Shown here: piece by piece, positions 45,510 through 57,449 of the stretch | How positions within the stretch are numbered: position 1 is the first letter of the stretch | Layout: every line of letters begins with the position of its first letter | Notes under the pieces: model-generated | The model's input: only the letters and a program-made list of their open reading frames with translations | What the model was told of the DNA's origin: nothing | Databases searched by the model: none | NCBI RefSeq assembly: GCF_038502225.1 | Contig: NC_091323.1 | Location: forward strand, 18,787,776 to 18,851,775 | DNA: 64,000 bases | Reading direction: 5' to 3' | From: Cherax quadricarinatus | Lineage: Eukaryota > Arthropoda > Malacostraca > Decapoda > Parastacidae | Translations under genes and position numbers: made by a program

Positions 45510-45665
45510 TCACTTCTATGGGACCTGTCTTGAGGCTTCTGTCTTCGCAGTTCGCCCTCAGGCCAAGCTTCCTGTTGACTGCCTGATCACCTAGGCTGTT
45601 TGGGCTAGCGGCCTGCAGACCCACATAGCTATCACAACCTGTCTGATCCGGAATATATAGGAGGT
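45510..45665 (-). mobile_element. LINE-B-like 3' tail fragment
   Basis: The minus strand carries GATCAGACAGGTTGTGATAG, GCCGCTAGCCCAAACAGCC and TAGGTGATCAGGCAG in the order of the LINE-B untranslated tail. It is diverged. Confidence 0.6.
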
Positions 45666-46139
45666 AGTGATCAGATTGTTTCCTCTTGTTTACAACCGAA
45701 CTGCAGGAAGCCAGGACAGGAATACGACGAGAGTAACAGTGGTGGTGGACACACTAGCCGAGGTTGCCAGAAGGGCTCACATGAGGAGAGCAAAGTTACT
45801 CGTCATGGGGGATTTCAGTCATAAGGAGGTTGGGAGAATCTGGAGCCACGTGGGGGACCAGACAGGGAGAGTCGACATTCTGGAGGCGGTACTGGAAAAC
45901 GTCATGTACCTACATGTTAGGGACACAACCAGAGAGGAGACGGTGAACCAGCAAGGCTGGACCTCGTATTCACCTTGAACAGATCAGACATAGGGGATAT
46001 CACACACAAAAGGCCTCTAGGCGCTAGTGACCGCTTGGTCTTGTGTTTTGAATACATAGTAGACTTAACAGTGGAGAGTGAAGCAACACGAGAAGGACGG
46101 GTGAAGCCAAACTTTCAAAAAGGGGACTATAACAAGTAT

Positions 46140-46455
46140 TTTTTAATTTTAATATTTTAATATCCTAGTTTTTACATGTACAATATATACAGGCCTAGCT
46201 GACACCAGTTGCACACTACTGCATAGAAAGCCCCTTTGTATGCAGAGCATTTCGGGCAAATTAGGTCAGTTTTGTCCCAGGATGCTGCCTACACCAGTCG
46301 ACTAACACCCAGGTACCCATTATTACTGATGTGTGAACATGGACAATTGGTATAAGGAAACACGTCTCATGTTTCTGCCCTTGCCGGAATCGAACCCGGA
46401 CACTCACCGTGTGACGTGAGAGCTTTTACCACCAGGCCACGGGCCACCCAGAGGC
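46140..46455 (-). mobile_element. tRNA-derived SINE nested in LINE-A
   Basis: The minus strand starts GGGTGGCCCGTGGCCTGGTG, with A box TGGCCTGGTGG and perfect B box GGTTCGATTCC about 40 bp apart. A core follows with GTACCTGGGTGTTAGTCGAC, GCATCCTGGGACAAAAC and GCCCGAAATGCTCTGCAT, and the end is AT-rich. This resembles a widespread invertebrate SINE with a conserved central domain and differs from SINE-1. It sits between LINE-A segments GDYNKY and RQFLHEVQW. No target duplication was visible. Confidence 0.88.
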
Positions 46456-48132
46456 AATTCCTACATGAGGTGCAGTGGGTAAGCGAGCTAAAAGGAAAGA
46501 CAGTCAATAAAATGATGGGACACGAGACCACAAAGTGCAGGGAGGCGGTGGAGAAGTTCGTACCAAGGGGCAACAAAAACAACGGGAAGACCCGAGTGAA
46601 CCCATGGTTTATTAGGAAGTGTGGAGAGGCCAAAGCCAAGTGAGCTAGAGTTTGAAAAAAGTATAGAAGGCAAGGATCCAGGAAAACAAGGAGTTGAGCC
46701 AAAGAGCCAGAAATAAATATGCGTGGATAAGGAGAGAAGCCCAGCGTCAATAGGAGAATGACAGCATCAAAATCCAAATCTGACCCAAAGTTATTATACA
46801 TCCACATAAGGAGGAAAACAGCAGTCAAGGACCAGGCAATCAGGCTGAGGAAGGAAGAGAGTTACAGAGAATGACCAGGAAGTATGTGAAGAGCTCAGCT
46901 TGTGATTCAGGGAGGTATGCACAGTGGAGACAGGGTTCCAGCAAACCTAGGTGGTAGGGTGCACCAGCAAATGCTGAACACACTGCACACAACCGAGGAG
47001 GAGGAGGTGAAGTAACTGCTAGGGAAGCTAGATACCTCGAAGGTGGTGGGCCCAGATAATATCTCTCCTTGGGTACTGAGAGAGGGGGCAGATTCACTGT
47101 GTGCCGCTAACAGTCTTCAATAACTCTATCGAAACAAGGCAACTGCCTGAGGTGTGGAAGACGGCAAATGTAGTTCCGATTTTTAAGAAAGGAGACAAAC
47201 TGCATTAAATTACAGAACAGTGTCGCTGGCACGTATGTAAAGTTATGGAGAAGATTATCGGGAAAAGAATGGAGGAGCACCTAGAAAGAAATGGATTAAT
47301 ACATGACAACCAGCACGGCTTCAGGGAAGTGAAATCCAGCATCACAAACCTATTGGAGTTCTATGATAATGTAATAGATGTAAGACAGGAGAGAGAGGGA
47401 TGGGTAGACTGCATTTTCTTGGGGTGTAAGAAAGCTTTCGACACAGTACCACACAAGAGACTGCTTGAAAAGCTAGAGGAGCAGGCAGGAATAGGAGGGA
47501 AAGTACTGCAATGGATCAGGGAATACTTGACGGGAAGGAAACAACAGGTGTCAGTACGAGATAAGGTGTCAGCTGTGGGTCCATGTATCGAGTGGGGTTC
47601 CACAAGGGTCAGTCCTAGGTCCGGTGCTCTTTCTTATATATATATGTGAATGTTATCACGGAAGGGATATAGTCAGAGGTGTCCCCATCCATAGAAGATG
47701 TGAAACTAATGAGGAGAATACAAGTGGACGAGAATCATGGGATCTGGACAGGCTGCAAGCCTGGTCCGGCAAATGGCTCCTGGAGTTTAACCCCAGCAAG
47801 TGCAAATTTATGAAGCTTGGGGAAGGACAAAGGAGACTGCAGATGGAGTACAGCCTAAGAGATCAGTTACTGCAAAACTCACTCAAGAAAAAGGATCTTG
47901 GGGTGAGCATCATACCGAGCACATCTTCAGAGGCGCATGTGAACCAAATAACTGCTGCAGCATATGGGCGCCTGGCAAACCTGAGAATAGCCTAAGAGTC
48001 ATTCACGACACTACACCGTGAACGTCTGATCCATATTGGAGTATGCAGCACCAGAAATTAGAGGAAGTGCAAAGGTTTGCAACAAGAATAGTCCCAGAGC
48101 TGTGAGGTTTGTCCTACGATATGCCTTTGAAG

Positions 48133-48300
48133 AGTTTCGAGAGTTTATCTACTCTCTGACCCCGGCCATGGGCCAGGCTCGTCTGGTGCTTGCCTGGTCA
48201 ACCAGGCTGTTGCTGCTGGAGGCCCGCTGCCCCACATATCCATCACAGCCTGGTTGATCTGGCACCTGGTGAAGATACCTGTCCAGTTTCCTCTTGAAGG
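48133..48300 (-). mobile_element. LINE-B2 3' tail nested in LINE-A
   Basis: The minus strand carries CTTCACCAGGTGCCAGATC, GTGATGGATATGTGGGGCAG, GCGGGCCTCCAGCAGCAACA and GCCTGGTTGACCAGGCAAGC. It interrupts the LINE-A C-terminal region, so it inserted later. Confidence 0.82.
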
Positions 48301-48690
48301 CTTGGAGAGGTTAAGGAACTCAACATAACACTGGAGGATAGGAGAGACATAATAACAACATATAAAATACTGAGAGGATTTGAGAAGTTGGATAAGGACA
48401 GAATGTTTCAGAGATGTGAAACAGCAACAAGAGGTCGAAACTGGAAGCTGAAAACTCGGATGAGTCACAGGGATGTTAGGAAGTACTTCTTCGGTAATAG
48501 TTTTCAGGAAGCGAAACAGTCTGGAAAGTGATGTAGTAGAGGCAGGATCCATACATAGCTTTCAGAAGGGGTATGATAAAAGCTCATGGAGCAGGGAGAG
48601 ATTGGACTTAGTAGCGACCAGTGAAGAGGCGGGGCCAGGTGTTGTGATTCGACCTCTGCAACCACAATTAGGTGAGTAACACACACACAT

Positions 48691-49103
48691 TTATTTATGT
48701 ATTTATTTATTTATTTCAAACTGGATGGGAATCAAACTCGAGGCTTTGCATGTACAAAGTGTCTACCTTTATATGTTGGTAATTACAATGTGAGAACAAC
48801 CTTCATTGAGTAATGTTACTTTAATATACAGTTGTTCATTACGATTTTTCCGAGTACTCTGACGATGAGGATGGTGATGGTAGTTGTGAGGACGATGATG
48901 GTAGTAGTGCAGTGAAGGGTGTGGTGACGGTTAACAAAGTAGACTGTTAGAAATATTGATGATCCTTCACGGGAGTCTTGCGTGTAGATGGCGCCAGCCC
49001 ATGTGTTTTATCGTCCAGGTTGGTGCTGGTGCTGCTGCAGCTGGTGATGGTATAGTGTTGGAGGTCGGTGGAGATAGAGTAGTGTAGGGGTGTGTGGAGG
49101 TCG
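48691..49103. other. Spacer with a TTTA simple repeat
   Basis: An AC run and TTTA units at 48679-48715, then single-copy DNA with mild GATG/GGTGCT bias. No gene was seen. Confidence 0.5.
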
Positions 49104-51790
49104 GTGATTGTATGCTGGGAGGCAGTCGAACAATCTTGGGCCCTTAACATTTATTGTGTTATCTCTTAGCGTTCTCTCTTGTCATTGGGGGGAGGGGATG
49201 CTGCACCACCTGCCGGGTGTTTTGCTTTCGTAGGGAGTGATTTCCGTTTGCTATTTTGGGACTAGTTCCTCTAGGATTTTCAAAGTGTAAATTATCGTGT
49301 ATCTTTCTCGCCTGCGTTCCAAGGGGTACAGATCAAGGGACTTCAACTCTCCACAGTAATTTAGGTGCTCTATTGTACTTATATGTGCAGTGAAAGTTCT
49401 CTGTATATTCTCCAGGTCTGCAATTTCGCCTGCCTTGAAAGGGGCCGTTAGTGTACAGCCATACTCCAGCCTAGAGAGAACAAGCGATTTGAAGAGTCAA
49501 CACTGTCTTGGCATCCTTAGTTTTTAAGGTTCTTGTTATCCGTCCTATCATTTTCCCAGCAGATGTGGTAGAGACATTGTTTTGATCTTTGAAAATGAAA
49601 TTCTCTGACATTATCACCTTCAGGTCCTACACATTAGTTTTTCGTTCTGTTGTGTGGCTGGAATTTTTTTTTTTATATTCGGATCACGTTTTTATTTCCT
49701 CGAGTTTTCCATAGCGGAGTAATTGAAATTTGTCTTCATTGAACTTCATAATGTTTGCTGAGACCCATTTTAAGAGTTGGTTGATGTCCGCTTGGAGATT
49801 CACAGTGTTCTCAATGGATGACACTGTCATGCAGATTCTGGTATCGTCAGCAAAGGAGGACATGGATGAGGAAAAGGATGGAAGTACTGTACCCTGTGGA
49901 ATAGATCTGTTCACTGTAGCCGTCTCAGACTTTATTTTGTTTACTATTACTGTTTGTGTTCTATTTGTTAGGAAGTTATAGATCCATCTACCCATTTTTC
50001 CTGATATTCCTTTATTACACATTTTGTGTGCTATTACACCATGATCGCACTTGTCGAAGGCTTCCGCAAAGTCTGTGTATACTACATCTACATTTTATTT
50101 GCCTCCAATGCATCCAAGATCATGTCATAATGGTCCAGTAGTTGAGAGGCAGGAGCCACTTGCACTAAACCCATGTTGCCCTGAGTTGTGCAGTTGTTGT
50201 GTATCCAAGTGGTTGGCGATCTTGTTTCTTAGTACCCTTTTAAAGATTTTTATGTGGGACGTTAGTGCTATCGATCTGGAATTCTTTGCAATTGCTTTAC
50301 TGCCACGTTAGTGGCGTGGGGCTATATCCGTTATTTTTAGTGACTATGGGATGACCCCTGTGTCTATGATCACACTCATAGAATATTTAAGGCACTGGAA
50401 AGGGGTTTCTTGCAGTTCTTGATGAACACTGTTCCACGAGTCTGGGCCTGGGACAGAGTGCATTGGCATGTCATTTATTATTTTTTTCAAATTCCTGTGG
50501 TGTTAGGATTATATCAGAAATCCTTGAATTAACCAACTTTTGAGTCTCGGTTATAAAAAAAATCATTTAGATTGTCGAGCCTTAGTCTGATTAACGGCTC
50601 ACTAAACGCCGAGTGATATCTCACTCATTTCTTTGCTGTCATCTGTGTAAGTCCCATATCGTTTAAGCAGTGGCCCAATACTGGAGGCTTTTGCCCCAGA
50701 TTTGGCATAAAGAAATATTTTGTTTTCTTTTTCAATTTTATTTATTGCTTTAAGTTCTTTCTGGGCTCCTGTACGAGTCCTTAAGCTTAAGTTCGATATT
50801 TTCTGTTTCTCTGGCCAGTGTGTTCTTCCGTATTTCTGATAGACTGGACCCTTTGGGCAGCTCTGTGATTCTTCACCTTTGCCTGTAGAGGGAGCACCTT
50901 TGCCTGTAGAGGGAGCACCTTTGCCTGTAGAGGGAGCATCTTTGCCTGTAGAGGGAGCACCTTTGCCTGTAGAGGGAGCACCTTTGCCTGTAGAGGGAGC
51001 ACCTTTGCCTGTAGAGGGAGCACCTTTGCCTGTAGAGGGAGCATCTCTCTCTTTCTAGTTTACATCTTCTCTTTTTTTTCTTAGAGGAATGTGCCTTGAG
51101 AATACCTCAAGTGTCACAGAGCTAATTCTAGGCAAAGGTTTGGATCTGTGTTGCTTAGGATATCTTCCCAGCTTGTGTTATTTAAGACATGGTTAAGTTA
51201 ATCCCATTGTATGATGTTTCTGCTCTTGAAGTTGACTGATCTCATTTTGCTGGTCAGGAGCCCTGTGCATACATGTCTGCATGTAGATTATATAGTGAAC
51301 AGAGTGTACTGTCTATGATACTGTTATATTTCGTACCAGATCATCGTTATTAGTGAAGATAAGATCAAGTGTATTTTCTAGTCTTGTTGGCTCCACTATT
51401 TGCTGGTTTATGGTGAATTTGTTGCAGAGATTTAATAGCTCATGTGTGTGTGTGTGTGTGAATTTTCATCTGAGCTGCTTCCTGGAGTTATTTCTGCTAA
51501 AACATTATTTGCCACATTCCTCCGTTTTGGGTGTTTTAAGTTGAAATCACCCAGCAACAAGATATTTGGGGCTGGGGTATTTTTAATTGAAAGACGTTTG
51601 CCTGCACAGCATACTTCATCAATCTTCCAGACACCCAGGTGTTGCACTTTTTGGTCTGTAGTTATGGCAGCTTTAAAGGTTTCCTTCCAGCAGAGCTGGA
51701 GTTTTTGTTATGTGGACATAATCGTCTCTTATGATGACCTACCTCTCAGGGTGAAAATGAAATTTATGTAAATATCAGGAGAAAAAATAA
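49104..51790 (-). mobile_element. LINE-B copy, about 2.7 kb, endonuclease to C-terminus
   Basis: Read right to left, the APE endonuclease region has APNILLLGDFNLKHPKR (51600-51500), then a CA run, then FTINQQIVEPTRLENTLDLI (catalytic-domain C-terminal part). A linker with KHHTMGLT and LGRYPKQHRSKPLPRISS follows. A 21-bp tandem repeat lies at 50.88-51.05 kb. RT includes YTDFAEAFDKCDHGVIAHK, CNKGISGKMGRWIYNFLTNR and IPQGTVL. A deletion removes the segment before SFADDTRICM, and FNEDKFQLLRYGKLE follows. The thumb and C-terminus are decayed, ending near GPRLFDCLP. It shares the RT and C-terminus of the 20.4-kb copy and shows that LINE-B carries an APE-type endonuclease. Many stops make it inactive. 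Confidence 0.9.
50879..51046. repeat. 21-bp tandem repeat, eight copies, inside LINE-B
   Basis: Eight copies of CTTTGCCTGTAGAGGGAGCA plus one base, one with an AT variant. The length is a multiple of three; on the LINE sense strand one frame reads LPLQAKV repeats. The expansion happened within this LINE copy, between the endonuclease and RT regions. Confidence 0.95.
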
Positions 51791-52000
51791 GTGAGCATAA
51801 TGAGCAACTGTGTTTGACATTTTGACGGTCAGGCATGCCTTTTCATTCAAAAGCAACTGGGTGCGATAAAGTTATAAAGCCGAAACTTATAAGTGTTATA
51901 CCATTATTATATAAGCAAGTGTAATATTTTTTTAGCACACCAGTAACTAAGGCTACATACATGAAACTAAAAGCCAATTTTATTGTCTATCTTGATTTCT
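51791..52000. other. Single-copy spacer
   Basis: No feature was recognised. Confidence 0.5.
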
Positions 52001-52003
52001 TGT

Positions 52004-52170
52004 TCTGAACACTCTGGCCTCGTACATGTTCTGAACACTCTGGCCTCGTACATGTTCTAAACACTCTGGCCTCGTACATGTTCTAAACACACTGGCCTTA
52101 ATCATTCTCTAAATATCCTGGCCTCATACATGATCTTAGAGCATGCTCCAAATAGCCTGGTACTGTAGAT
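52004..52170. repeat. 26-bp minisatellite, about four clean and two diverged copies
   Basis: Units of ACACTCTGGCCTCGTACATG plus TTCTGA/TTCTAA; the last two copies are degenerate. Confidence 0.88.
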
Positions 52171-52489
52171 TTGGGACTAGGACTTTGAGTATCTTCCCTT
52201 TGTATATATCTCTCTGCTCCAGAGAGTACGTTGCAAGTACTTGAAGTTATCACAGTACTGTGAGTGCTTTGTTGACTTTGTGCGGGCCGTAAACAATATA
52301 TTTTGACTGTAAATACTCATTACCAGTAAAATTAAATGTATCATTGTTTCAAAAATTGGTGTATAAACATTTAACCTGTATATAATAATAGTATTAAAAG
52401 TAATGTTCAGTATTATACTACGCATCAACAATGTTTTGTTGCGACTCGCCAGAGGCATCACAAGCACACTGATGCTGATGCTATGTAGG
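52171..52489. other. Single-copy spacer
   Basis: No gene or repeat was recognised upstream of the PLE fragment. Confidence 0.45.
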
Positions 52490-53155
52490 CCTCCCGGCAG
52501 TTACAGCCTTCTCTTCAAAGTATATAGAAAACCAACCAACAAGGATGATCTTATGCATTCCTATTCACACCATGACACCCACTCTAAAGGAGATGTCCTT
52601 ACTGGCTTCTTGAGAGCTCTTCGTATCTCCAGTTCTTGTTTCCTTGATGAATGTATCTACACAAGACAAGTCTCCAGTTTCCGTCTTTCTTCATCCGGGA
52701 CTGCAGACTCAAGGCACCAGCTATCCTCAACAGATCCCCTATGGAACGTTCCTCTTAAGTTCTAAACAGTTCATAATGCTCCCATATGGTGATGTTGCCA
52801 AGATTACCCGCCAGGTGCTTACTAGGAGTAATATCAGTGTTTCTATCATGAATACATCCTCCATCAAAGACGAGGCTAAGCCCCTAACCTCTAATTTCCA
52901 CAGATGTCTACACCCTTCCCTGTGAACACTTTGCCATAAAATATATAGGTGAAACAGATAGAAATTTTTGTGTCCACTTAAGTCAACATGGAATCGCCTG
53001 CAACAGGAAGGCTTAAAGAGCGCCTTTATCCTCCACATAAACTTCCCGGGGCATTTGATGAGTTAGAAAGAGGCACAACTCGTCTTGATTCAGCTTGATC
53101 TTAGATGCCGACTGATCGCCGTCACTAACACCCTGGAACATAATACTTGAAGTTA
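52490..53155 (+). mobile_element. Penelope-like element fragment: RT C-terminus and GIY-YIG endonuclease
   Basis: VYRKPTNKDDLMHSYSHHDT is the characteristic motif after the RT core in Penelope-like elements. Decayed linker sequence follows (PYGDVAKITRQVLTRSNISV in another frame). Near 52925-53010 is IKYIGETDRNFCVHLSQHG, matching the GIY-YIG nuclease signature (KYIGET.R....L.QH). Downstream sequence is frameshifted. The RT palm is absent, so this is a 5'-truncated, inactive copy. A degenerate version of the PLE hammerhead-like motif lies about 290 bp further on, as expected if this is the element's terminal region. Confidence 0.88.
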
Positions 53156-53337
53156 GAAAATTAAAAAAAAAAAAGAGAAAGCACTGGCATACATTATACT
53201 CAACCAGGCAGAACCTAACCTACCTCACAACACAGAAATCACGTGACGTCATTATCTACCTGACTTCATCTCAAAAGAAAAAAAAAGCCTCGCTTGCATT
53301 TTTCAGGTCACTATGTGACATACTCAACCTCACTTCC

Positions 53338-53343
<6 letters not shown>

Positions 53344-53420
<77 letters not shown>
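53344..53420. repeat. AT dinucleotide microsatellite
   Basis: Uninterrupted TA repeat between the PLE coding relic and its terminal motif. Confidence 0.98.
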
Positions 53421-53421
<1 letters not shown>

Positions 53422-53445
53422 TGTTATTTTCGATCTTTGTATGTG

Positions 53446-53490
53446 AGAAATGATCAAGGTCCCAGGACTGAAAAGTTTTCTAATAAATAT
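53446..53490 (+). ncRNA. Degenerate hammerhead-like motif of the PLE
   Basis: TGATCAA, then GGTCCCAGGACTGAAAAG, then TTTTCTAATAAAT. The hairpin GTCC/GGAC, the GAAA core and the AATAAA keep the same order and spacing as the motifs at 41.2, 58.0 and 61.4 kb. The CTGANGA box is eroded to ATGATCA and ACGT to AAGT, so activity is not expected. Confidence 0.35.
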
Positions 53491-53499
53491 GTCCTAGTG

Positions 53500-53750
53500 T
53501 TTGCTCGCGTGTCTTTTTAAACTACATTTTTGACTGCCAATATGGCGGACGTTCGCCCCTGTTACGTCACGTGCAAACACTTTATATACACCTTAGAGGG
53601 AAAGTGGGAAATGTGAGCATGAATTGGGTCAGAGACTATGATGGAGGGAGGGAGGACAGTAGTGGCATGAATCACAGGGTAGAGGAGACGGGGAAATGTA
53701 CGTTATAATGGAGTGTAAACTTTACTGCTATATTATGTGTATTTTCCTTG

Positions 53751-53756
<6 letters not shown>
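53500..53756. other. Single-copy spacer
   Basis: No feature was recognised. It includes TTTTTGACTGCCAATATGGC and a purine-rich part. Confidence 0.45.

Positions 53757-53821
<65 letters not shown>
53757..53821. repeat. CT and CA compound microsatellite
   Basis: CT repeat to about 53788, then CA repeat. Confidence 0.97.
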
Positions 53822-53824
<3 letters not shown>

Positions 53825-53942
53825 ATGATAAAGTTCACGGTTCAGGGAGAGTGACCTAGTAGCGACCAGTGAAGAGGCGGGGCCAGGAGCTAGGACTCGA
53901 CCCCTGCAGCCTCAACTAGGTGAGTACAACTAGGTGAGTACA
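53822..53942 (+). mobile_element. LINE-A 3' terminal fragment
   Basis: TAGCGACCAGTGAAGAGGCG, then GGACTCGACCCCTGCAGCC and a duplicated CAACTAGGTGAGTA at the end. Only about 120 bp of the 3' end is left. Confidence 0.85.
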
Positions 53943-54014
53943 TGGACAAATGATTATTAGTAAAGCAAACAAAAAGCACATTATAGAAAATGATGAATGA
54001 TAAATAGGAAATTA

Positions 54015-54420
54015 GTGGAGAGAAGAGTAGGAAAAGGTCCTGGAGGGATTGATACCAAACCTGCACACGAAAATCACTCCATATGAAAGCAAAAGTCTCG
54101 GCAGGAGATGCAACATTCCCCCGATGAAAAGCAGGGGCGCCACGAGTACACTGAGAGACAACACTAAGTGTCCGGGGCCTAAGACTGTTCAGTTGCCTCC
54201 CAGCATACATAAGGGGGATTACCAATAGACCCCTGCTGTCTTCAAGAAGGCATTGGACAGGCACCTAAAGTGAGCACCTGACCAACCGGGCTGTGATTCG
54301 TACGTCAGCTTGCGTGCGGCCAGCAGTAACAGAATGGTTGATCAGACCCTGATTCACCATGAGACCTGGTCTCAGACCGGGCCGCGGGGGCGTTGACCCC
54401 CGAAACCCTCTCCAGGTAAA
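54015..54420 (+). mobile_element. LINE-B C-terminal and 3' tail fragment
   Basis: Diverged frames still show the IPNLHTKITPYESKSLGRRC and GPKTVQLPPSI-like stretch, followed by a tail with GTGCGGCCAGCAGTAACAG and GGGCCGCGGGGGCGTTGACC. It ends in CTCTCCAGGTAAAC, where the GATG array starts. Confidence 0.83.
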
Positions 54421-55440
54421 CAGATGATGCTGGTGATGTGATGGTAGCGGTAGTGATGATGTGATATTGATGTGTGATGCTGATGATGTGTTGGTGGTGG
54501 TAGTGATGTGATGGTGCGTGATGCTGATATGATGGTGGTGGTATGGATGGTGTGATGTTGATGTGTGATATGATGGTGGTGGTATGGATGATGTGATGTT
54601 GATGTGTGCTGCTGACGTGGTGGTAGTGATATAATGGTGTGTGTGTGTGAATTTTCATCTGAGCTGCCTCCTGGGGTTATTTCTGCTAAAACATTATTTG
54701 CCACATTCTTCCGTTTTGGGTGTTTTAAGTTGAAATCACCCAGCAACAAGATATTTGGGGCTGGGGTATTTTTAATTGAAAGACGTTTGCCTGCACAGCA
54801 TACTTCATCAATCTTCCAGACACAACACATGTAGGGGATCAGCAACTATGCTGACAGGATGATGTGGTAGTGATGTGATGTGTGGTGCTGATGTGGTGGT
54901 AGTGACGTGTGATGCTGGTGATGTGATGGTGGTAGTGATGTGGTATGTGATGCTGAATATGTGACGACGGTAGTGATGATGTGATGGTAATGATGCTGAT
55001 GTGATGGTGGTAGTGTTGGGAGGTGTGATGCTGGTGATATGATGGTGGTAGTGATCATGATGATGTGATGGTGGTAGTGATGATGTTGATGTGGTGGTGG
55101 TGGTAGTGATATGATGTGGTGACGTGATGTTGATGCTGGTGATCCGATGGTGATGGAAGTAATGATGTGCTGTTGATGTTATGATAGCGGTAATGGTGTG
55201 ATGCTGGCGATATTGATGTGCTTGTGATATGGTAGTGATGTGATAGGGGTGATGTAATGATGCTGGTGATTTAATGGTGATGTGTGATGTGATGTTGGTA
55301 GTGATGTGATATTGGTAGTGATGTGATGTTGGTAGTGATGTGGTTGTGGTTATGTTAGTGATGTGACGTGGTGATGCCGTGGTGGTGATGTTGGTAGTGA
55401 TGTGATGTGCTGGTGGTCAACTGGCCCTAAGTGTAAGTAG
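54421..55440. repeat. Degenerate GATG/GGTAGTGATGTG simple-repeat array
   Basis: Irregular words such as GATGTGATGGTGGTAGTGAT recur without a stable period. At 54650-54830 it is interrupted by a LINE-B endonuclease fragment. Units become GATGTTGGTAGTGATGTG near 55290-55400. Confidence 0.88.
54648..54832 (-). mobile_element. LINE-B endonuclease fragment, near-identical to 51.46-51.64 kb
   Basis: The minus strand encodes APNILLLGDFNLKHPKRKN and IDEVCCAGKRLSIKNT. It differs from the copy at 51.46-51.64 kb at only a few positions. The left edge is a TG run in both copies and the right edge stops at CAGACAC. It is flanked by GATG array on both sides. Confidence 0.88.
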
Positions 55441-56345
<905 letters not shown>

Positions 56346-56799
56346 TTGTGGCCCTAGGCTGTGTTCCTGAGGGTTATGCATCTGTCCTCTCAACCACATA
56401 CTCAGCTTCTTCGTGAGAAAAACCTTCGCCAAAGCTTTTTTGTCAGAGAAAAGTTTATTTTTTAACGAATATGTGTTTGTTGCTTTGTTAAAGTACACGT
56501 ACGTATTTAGAGGAGAGAAGGATGTTTGCGTGGCAGTATTGATCTTCAAGTGGAGGCCTATGTTGGTGTAGGGGCGGGGCGTTGTCTTGTCTTCACTTGC
56601 CTCCACTAAGTCTTTTGTTTTACTGAACTGTTTCTGCCCTCACAAAATGTATCTTATTTCAGGGTAAGACTATTCAACACATTTTTATAAAGTTAACAGC
56701 GCCACTGATTAAGCGTAGTTACTGAACGTAGTGGTCTGATGTTGACCTTGAGGTAGTTCATGAGAGAAGGGAGTAGCTTATTATTTGTTTATTATTATT
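56346..56799. other. Single-copy DNA, no gene recognised
   Basis: A 100-codon minus-strand frame at 56304-56606 has unremarkable composition and no known motif. Confidence 0.45.
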
Positions 56800-57430
56800 G
56801 TACATATTTGTGTCTGCAGAAGTACATCTAAGTTCGTAATCATTTGTAAACTGTTGAAACTCTTCGCTTCCAGCACTTCATCATCCAGCTTATTCCACTT
56901 TATCACCCTGAGACTAAAAAAAAAAAGGTATTAATATTTATGAGTATCTTCAGTCTATGTGCAGTTTCCCCGCTCACCACATGACACATGTCAAGGAAGT
57001 CTCTTTATATTCTTGTTGACTCCTCTTGATCAGTGGTTCTTAACGTGTTTTGTGTGTTCCTCTATCGTAGTTGGTCCTCATCCCCCCACACCCACCCTTC
57101 GTATAAAATTCTAAATGTAAACATTAAAAAAAAAAGTTCTTTTTATGTAGGAAAATTGAGAAACTAGTTTTTATTCTTAACTTTATTATTTTTAATTACT
57201 CAGAATAGTCTGTTTAGGGAGCAATCACAAATACACAACATATAAAGTGAGAAGACATTCAGTGAGATTTTTGACGCTGCTGCTGAGGTAGATCTCGAAT
57301 ACGTGGGTTGGCGTCCTCACCTCCCCCCATGAGAGTTACTAACGCCTCCTAGGGGCCCGAGGTGCCCCGGTTAAGAACCACTCTTCTTGTGTATCTCGTA
57401 CATACGTCTTCCCTGTGTTAGATTCAACTT
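56800..57430 (-). mobile_element. CR1/L2-like LINE C-terminal fragment split by a MITE
   Basis: The minus strand encodes FFSLRVIKWNKLDDEVLEAK near 56940-56860, a typical LINE C-terminal segment. Related LINE sequence (ACATACGTCTTCCCTG side) continues beyond the hAT-like MITE at 57383-57430. Confidence 0.65.
57031..57382. mobile_element. hAT-like MITE, about 350 bp
   Basis: The terminal inverted repeats CAGTGGTTCTTAAC (57031-57044) and GTTAAGAACCACT (57370-57382) pair at 13 of 13-14 positions and match the known hAT end consensus. The interior is AT-rich and non-coding. The flanks CTCTTGAT and TTCTTGTG look like a decayed 8-bp duplication. LINE sequence on both sides supports insertion into a LINE relic. 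Confidence 0.78.
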
Positions 57431-57449
57431 CTGTTGTAATATTAGTATC

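Larger units (their letters stand above)
45690..48690 (+). mobile_element. LINE-A copy, about 3 kb, endonuclease to 3' end, with nested insertions
   Basis: The order follows a complete CR1/L2-like ORF2. First is an APE endonuclease remnant: LVMGDFSHKEV, where GDFN is expected, then DIGDITHKRPLGASDRLVL. A SINE interrupts at 46140-46455. The linker and RT start follow: LDTSKVVGPDNISPWVLREG, RQLPEVWKTANVVPIFKKGD, HDNQHGFREVKSS and KAFDTVPHKRLLEKL. The FADD box is degraded to IEDVK. Then come LLEFNPSKCKFMKLGEGQRR and AHVNQITAAAYGRLANL. A LINE-B2 tail interrupts at 48133-48300, followed by DIITTYKIL, KYFFGNS and the 3' end CAACCACAATTAGGTGAGTA. Frames are broken many times, so it is inactive. Confidence 0.9.
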
